64,000 nt of DNA from Pedobacter sp. JY14-1 (lineage in GTDB: Bacteria > Bacteroidota > Bacteroidia > Sphingobacteriales > Sphingobacteriaceae), in assembly GCF_029269825.1 (NCBI RefSeq), contig NZ_JARJHU010000001.1:597786-661785 (forward strand), read 5' to 3'. Position 1 is the stretch's first letter. Every line of letters begins with the position of its first letter. Made by a program: the position numbers and the translations under genes. The notes below the pieces were generated by a model, which saw only the letters and a list, made by a program, of their open reading frames with translations, had not been told where the DNA came from and made no database searches. This document shows, in pieces, positions 61,001 to 64,000 of the stretch.

Positions 61001-61508
61001 CGGGTCGCTTACTTATGACTATGATGTCAGGGACACACAACCGGTGGGAGACAGCACCCCGTCGGTGGAAGGCAATCTGAACCCGAACTTTACTTATAAG
61101 GGCTTCATGCTCAGCATGAATTTCTGGTTCCGTCTTGGCGGCCAGATCTATAACCAGACACTGGTGGACCGGATTGAAAATGCCGACCCACGCTTTAATG
61201 TCGACCGCAGGGCAATGGAACTCAGGTGGGTAAAACCGGGTGATCAGGCTTTGTACAAAAACATCCAGGACCTGTCACTGACACGTGCAAGCTCCAGGTT
61301 CATCCAGAAAGAAAGCCTGATTGACCTGCAGTCGGTTTACCTTTCCTATGATTTTAAACGCGAATTCATCCGCAGGTTCGGCTTCCAGTCACTCCGGACT
61401 GCGATTACGGCCAACGACCTGTTCAGAGCATCTACTATTGAAATAGAACGCGGAATCAATTCTCCGTTCGCAAGAAGTGTGACCTTTTCATTACAGGCAT
61501 CATTTTAA
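58071..61508 (+). CDS. SusC/RagA TonB-dependent transporter with STN signalling domain
   Basis: The 1145-residue protein is longer than the other SusC because of an STN (secretin/TonB short N-terminal) domain at about 55-125 (LETVLKDIRKQTGYLFFYSGKQSL), then a CarboxypepD_reg-like domain, TonB box/plug (INRIESITLLKDAAATAVYGSRAANGVMVITT) and the barrel ending SLQASF. The STN domain touches FecR, so it imports ligand and reports it. An alternative ATG at 58140 gives the classic signal peptide MKLTAILMLIGTLHIHAAAFS directly; the first 23 residues from 58071 may be a pre-sequence of the kind seen in this group. susD follows after 9 bases. Confidence 0.93.
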   Translation: MKLTFLYNPAPEAWKVKYKLLVVMKLTAILMLIGTLHIHAAAFSQNVTVSRKNTTLETVLKDIRKQTGYLFFYSGKQSLNKQLLDVNLKNVPLQEALNACFKDLGLTYNIVDKTIVIRNEEPASRILDGAASQFIRVTGFVIEEDTKKEIPGVNVMVKGKTSVRTQTNERGQFQLDVDNGDILVFTYIGFEPKEVKVTNAGPLVVALKTQVNMIENVVVTGYQTIKKESYTGNAIVVKGDDLKRSNPQNVLKAIQSFDPSFRLLDNNLAGSDPNAMPRINVRGATALPSIPGSKEDLINRDNLAAQFNQPAFILDGFEVTLQKVVDLDINRIESITLLKDAAATAVYGSRAANGVMVITTKAPVAGKLQLFYNSELQVTAPDLSGYHVLNAKDKIAYEQMAGLYSDRGDLGDDAREQRDAQLFNRLRNVASGVNTYWLSQPLRNAYGQKHSLNAQGGDQSFRYGIDLRYQTMPGVMKGATRDRYSGGMNFTYNPSKKLIFRNDLSVNQTNGVDSKYGNFEDYARMNPYFPLKDSLGRTIQELANWRVNTFRNGPDQYVDRFVFNPLYDASLSNFSKNSYFELIDAFTADYRLSESFRIRSLISLNNTISKNDVFVSPLSSAFYDYGTDRLNNRGTYDYATTNRLAVDGNLTVNYFKQINDHAFNFVLGANVISARSDFKGFSAQGFSNDRFTNVGFARIYRENSNPDGNVIISRTAGAFFSGNYSYKNRYLMDGSFRMDGSSAFGSDRRFAPFYAIGLGWNLHNEDFMKGSVFSQLRLRASTGVVGSIGFPAYMSRSIYTYNSNNWYSTGIGATTQNYGNSNLEWQQTKNYDVGMDIGFLNDRIVLSPRYYYKLTEGLITDINLAPSTGFVTYKDNLGDMNNKGYELYWKGNVYAGNGFTASLNGNIAHNTNTLVKLSNSLKAFNSKIDDIQNDPNNELYAMPLLRYNEGQSLNTLYAVKSLGIDPENGKEIFVKRDGSLTYDYDVRDTQPVGDSTPSVEGNLNPNFTYKGFMLSMNFWFRLGGQIYNQTLVDRIENADPRFNVDRRAMELRWVKPGDQALYKNIQDLSLTRASSRFIQKESLIDLQSVYLSYDFKREFIRRFGFQSLRTAITANDLFRASTIEIERGINSPFARSVTFSLQASF

Positions 61509-61517
61509 TTTAAGACC

Positions 61518-63011
61518 ATGAAAAATTTTATATATCTGATCATCTTATTACTGACATGCTCGTCATGTAAAAAATTCCTCGACGTGCAACCGGAATCCGA
61601 TGTCTCGAAAGAGGACCTGTTTACTTCACAGGAAGGCTTTCAGGAAGCTTTGAACGGCATCTATAACATGGCTTCGGAAATGTCGCTTTACGGGGGGAAC
61701 CTTACTTTCAGCAACCATGACATCATGGCACAGAATTATGAATTTACAGATGTGAACCTGCGGAAAGTAGCTTCATTTCAGTTCAACGACCCTTTCCTGA
61801 TCGGCAAAAACGACCAGATCTGGGCTACGATGTATAAAGCAATCGGTAACTGCAATGCGATACTGGAGGTGATTGACGCAAAAAAGGGTATCCTATACGA
61901 TGGAAACTATGAACTGATCAAGGGAGAGGCCCTTACGCTTCGTGCCTACCTGCATTTTGATCTGCTTCGTATGTTCGCCCCTTCTTTTGCAAGTCAGCCG
62001 AATGCACCGGCCATTCCTTATGTCACAATCGTATCCATCAAAAGCACACCATTTTCGACGGTAACCGAGACGCTGGACAAGATCATTGCAGACCTGAATA
62101 CGGCAAAGCAGTTATTGAAAGCGGTAGATCCTATAAGGACTCCGGCATATATCGTCGGCTATCCTGATAAAGACTATCCGCAGGGATTTCCGGAAGCTCA
62201 AAAGGAAACTGAAAGGCAAAACGGTTCGCTGTTTCTTCAGAACAGACGTCACCGCATGAATTACTTCACGGTTTGTGGTGAACTGGCCAGGGTGTATCTG
62301 TATAAAAAAGATTATCAGAATAGCCTGGCGAATGCCCTTGAAGTGATTGACGCTAAAAAATTTCCCTGGACCAAACAGGCAGACTTTTTCAATACGAATG
62401 CACAGCAAAGGGACAAAATTTTCTATCCTGAACTGATTTCTGCATGGTTTGTGCCACAATCGGTGCGCGACCATGTAAATGACCTCTTTTCAGACAATGA
62501 TGCAGCGTACACGCCAAGCATTACGCAAAAAGACCTGATTTATGAAAAGGGTTCGGTGGGCGCAGACGATTGGCGCTGGAGACAATGGTTTATAGATGTT
62601 ACGGGAAGTAACACTGTTGGACGCTCTTTCCTGCAGAAATACACCTGGAACGGATCTCCTCAGCGCAACCTGCACCCTGTTGTAGCTCCTGCAATGCGGC
62701 TTTCGGAAATGTATTACATTGCCGCTGAAGCAAGCTTTGACTCGGATCCGGTTAAGGCTACAGCCTTGGTAGACAGCGTGCGCGTCCACAGAGGAATCGG
62801 ACAGGCCATTCCCAAAAACATTTCCCGCCCTGATTTCATCAAAAAGCTGGTTGAAGAGGCCAGAAAGGAGTTCTTCGGTGAAAGCCAGATTTTTTACATG
62901 CATAAACGGTTGAACAGGGAAATCATCAACACAAACGGGTTGATCTATCCGGCGAGTGACAAGATATTTGTGTTCCCGATCCCTGTTGATGAAATTGCTT
63001 ACAGAAATTAA
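61518..63011 (+). CDS. SusD/RagB family outer-membrane lipoprotein, second copy
   Basis: The 497-residue lipoprotein has lipobox TCSSC and the surface-export CKKFLDVQP start. SusD helical repeats are visible (LYGGNLTFSNHDIMAQNYEF; GEALTLRAYLHFDLLRMFAP) and the end is IFVFPIPVDEIAYRN. It partners the STN-type SusC, 9 bases upstream. The following DUF4843 gene is 11 bases away, so all are one operon. The ligand is unknown. Confidence 0.94.
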   Translation: MKNFIYLIILLLTCSSCKKFLDVQPESDVSKEDLFTSQEGFQEALNGIYNMASEMSLYGGNLTFSNHDIMAQNYEFTDVNLRKVASFQFNDPFLIGKNDQIWATMYKAIGNCNAILEVIDAKKGILYDGNYELIKGEALTLRAYLHFDLLRMFAPSFASQPNAPAIPYVTIVSIKSTPFSTVTETLDKIIADLNTAKQLLKAVDPIRTPAYIVGYPDKDYPQGFPEAQKETERQNGSLFLQNRRHRMNYFTVCGELARVYLYKKDYQNSLANALEVIDAKKFPWTKQADFFNTNAQQRDKIFYPELISAWFVPQSVRDHVNDLFSDNDAAYTPSITQKDLIYEKGSVGADDWRWRQWFIDVTGSNTVGRSFLQKYTWNGSPQRNLHPVVAPAMRLSEMYYIAAEASFDSDPVKATALVDSVRVHRGIGQAIPKNISRPDFIKKLVEEARKEFFGESQIFYMHKRLNREIINTNGLIYPASDKIFVFPIPVDEIAYRN

Positions 63012-63022
63012 ACTGAGAACAA

Positions 63023-63877
63023 ATGAAACGATACTTTAATTATATCCTCGTATTGACTGCAGTTTTATTCGCCTGCAAGAAAAATGAAATATCCAGATAT
63101 GAAGGTGTGACGGACAATATTTATCTGAACTATAAGGATGTTGATGGAAATCCCGATACTTCAGCCATTACCTATTCCTTTGCCGACAAGAGCGGACTTG
63201 CTAGTGACACCGTCTGGGTACCTGTAAGCATCAGTGGAAACCGCAAGCCACAAGACAGAAAATTCGTCTTGTCGGTTGTAGACTCACTGACGTCAGCTCA
63301 GTCAGGGTTGCATTATGAACCTTTAAAAGCATTTTATACCATGCCTGCTGATTCGGGCAAGATGCTGGTACCGGTAATCCTGAAAAATACCGACCCTGAA
63401 TTGGCTAACAAATCTGTTGCGCTGGGCATTAGGGTGACCGCTGGCGGTGATTTTGACATCAGCCTTCCTGTACCGATACGCACGAAGAGGATCATCTATT
63501 CTAACCGGTTAGAGCAGCCGGAGTGGTGGGCATGGTGGCAGGGCCAATTAGGTAAATATAACAGGACGGCACACCGGTTATTCCTGATTTCGGGTGGCCA
63601 GGCTTTAGTGAACCCGCAAGCGCCTGACGGCTACATGGGTATCCCGCGGACGCTTTATTACCTGGAAAACCTCAGGAATTTCACCCGTGATCCTTTTACC
63701 TGGGTAGCCAGATTTCCGGAGAAAGGATATGTATTGACCAAGCGGGCCGATGGAACTGAAGATTATGACTTCTACCATGTAGACGCACCGACAATCAAGA
63801 TCTACGTGAAGTTCTTTCCGCAGGTAAACGGATATTTCTTTATGGATGAAAATGGCAATCAAATCATCATTAATTAA
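63023..63877 (+). CDS. DUF4843 family lipoprotein
   Basis: A 284-residue lipoprotein with lipobox VLFAC and CKKNEISRY. The next part (DNIYLNYKDVDGNPDTSAITYSFADKSG) and the VPVSISGNRKPQDRKFVLSV strands form the beta-sandwich of DUF4843 proteins, which accompany SusC/SusD pairs in Bacteroidota. It is probably a surface substrate-binding partner. It starts 11 bases after susD. No enzyme motif is visible. Confidence 0.85.
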   Translation: MKRYFNYILVLTAVLFACKKNEISRYEGVTDNIYLNYKDVDGNPDTSAITYSFADKSGLASDTVWVPVSISGNRKPQDRKFVLSVVDSLTSAQSGLHYEPLKAFYTMPADSGKMLVPVILKNTDPELANKSVALGIRVTAGGDFDISLPVPIRTKRIIYSNRLEQPEWWAWWQGQLGKYNRTAHRLFLISGGQALVNPQAPDGYMGIPRTLYYLENLRNFTRDPFTWVARFPEKGYVLTKRADGTEDYDFYHVDAPTIKIYVKFFPQVNGYFFMDENGNQIIIN

Positions 63878-63888
63878 GAATTACGATT

Positions 63889-64000
63889 ATGAAATTGAAA
63901 CTAATAGGTTTTCTGGCCTTTTTGGCCATCTTATATACATCGTGTAAAAAGGACCTGGGTAACTATGTATATACTCCACCCTCCAGTCCAGTGATCAAAG
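63889..64000 (+). CDS. PKD-like family lipoprotein (3' end missing)
   Basis: The gene starts at 63889 and runs past the window. The 37 visible residues give a lipoprotein signal with Cys in LYTSCKK followed by DLGNYVYTPPS, the motif found at the start of PKD-like lipoproteins that follow DUF4843 genes in SusCD operons. It is 11 bases after the DUF4843 stop. Domain content beyond the signal cannot be seen. Confidence 0.6.
   Translation, partial: MKLKLIGFLAFLAILYTSCKKDLGNYVYTPPSSPVIK

Noticed and set aside
1..64000. CRISPR array, tRNA, rRNA, prophage or integrative element
   Set aside because: No regularly spaced repeats, no cloverleaf in the gaps, and no integrase, capsid or conjugation gene were seen.

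Overview
The window comes from a chromosome of a Bacteroidota bacterium, most likely a Sphingobacteriaceae member (Pedobacter-like); this is an inference. The evidence is two SusC/SusD pairs, a FecI/FecR-type sigma/anti-sigma pair feeding a SusC with an STN domain, a beta-propeller (reg_prop) histidine kinase, many glycoside hydrolases (GH78, GH20, GH92, GH43), a xylose isomerase pathway, and promoters of the Bacteroidota type (TTTG, about 19 bases, TAnnTTTG) with little Shine-Dalgarno signal. No rRNA, tRNA, CRISPR array, transposase or phage gene was seen. The two ends cut genes.

1-8.2 kb: a + strand operon of a large secreted dehydrogenase-like protein with an azurin-like tail (5' end missing), an MFS transporter, a sugar isomerase/epimerase and a Gfo/Idh/MocA oxidoreductase. 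It meets a convergent GH78 alpha-L-rhamnosidase at a shared terminator hairpin. 8.3-24.5 kb is mostly housekeeping: a FabZ-like dehydratase, ppk-ppx, a lysine-rich basic protein, a YajQ homologue, an acetyltransferase, a conserved unknown, a fused peptide-type ABC ATPase, MscS, RNase R, polyprenyl synthase, rplU-rpmA, a dicarboxylate/amino-acid symporter, and an ECF sigma factor overlapping a membrane protein gene.

24.6-44 kb: an NTF2-like secreted protein, a two-component system, a lipoprotein and GH20 hexosaminidase, thioredoxin reductase, an acyl-CoA carboxylase beta subunit, FabF, a LacI regulator divergent from xylB-xylA with a palindromic operator between them, a thioesterase, a secreted DUF1080 protein, thioredoxin, an OsmC-type protein and a GH92 mannosidase.

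44-54.6 kb: the most unusual region, a seven-gene - strand transcription unit starting from a strong promoter with a leader of about 240 nt: SusC, SusD, two paralogous DoxX-like membrane proteins, a 71-residue protein, a phytoene-desaturase-like FAD oxidoreductase and a YeiH-type putative sulfate exporter. It has no glycoside hydrolase. An outer-membrane uptake pair linked to redox and sulfur-type membrane functions suggests a non-glycan substrate, possibly sulfur-containing.

55-64 kb: GH43, ECF sigma factor, FecR anti-sigma, SusC with STN domain, SusD, DUF4843 lipoprotein and the start of a PKD-like lipoprotein, i.e. a cell-surface-signalling uptake locus. Just ahead of this susC, on the opposite strand, lie a well-formed promoter and a textbook terminator about 94 nt apart: a candidate antisense small RNA of the kind known to repress polysaccharide utilisation loci in Bacteroides.
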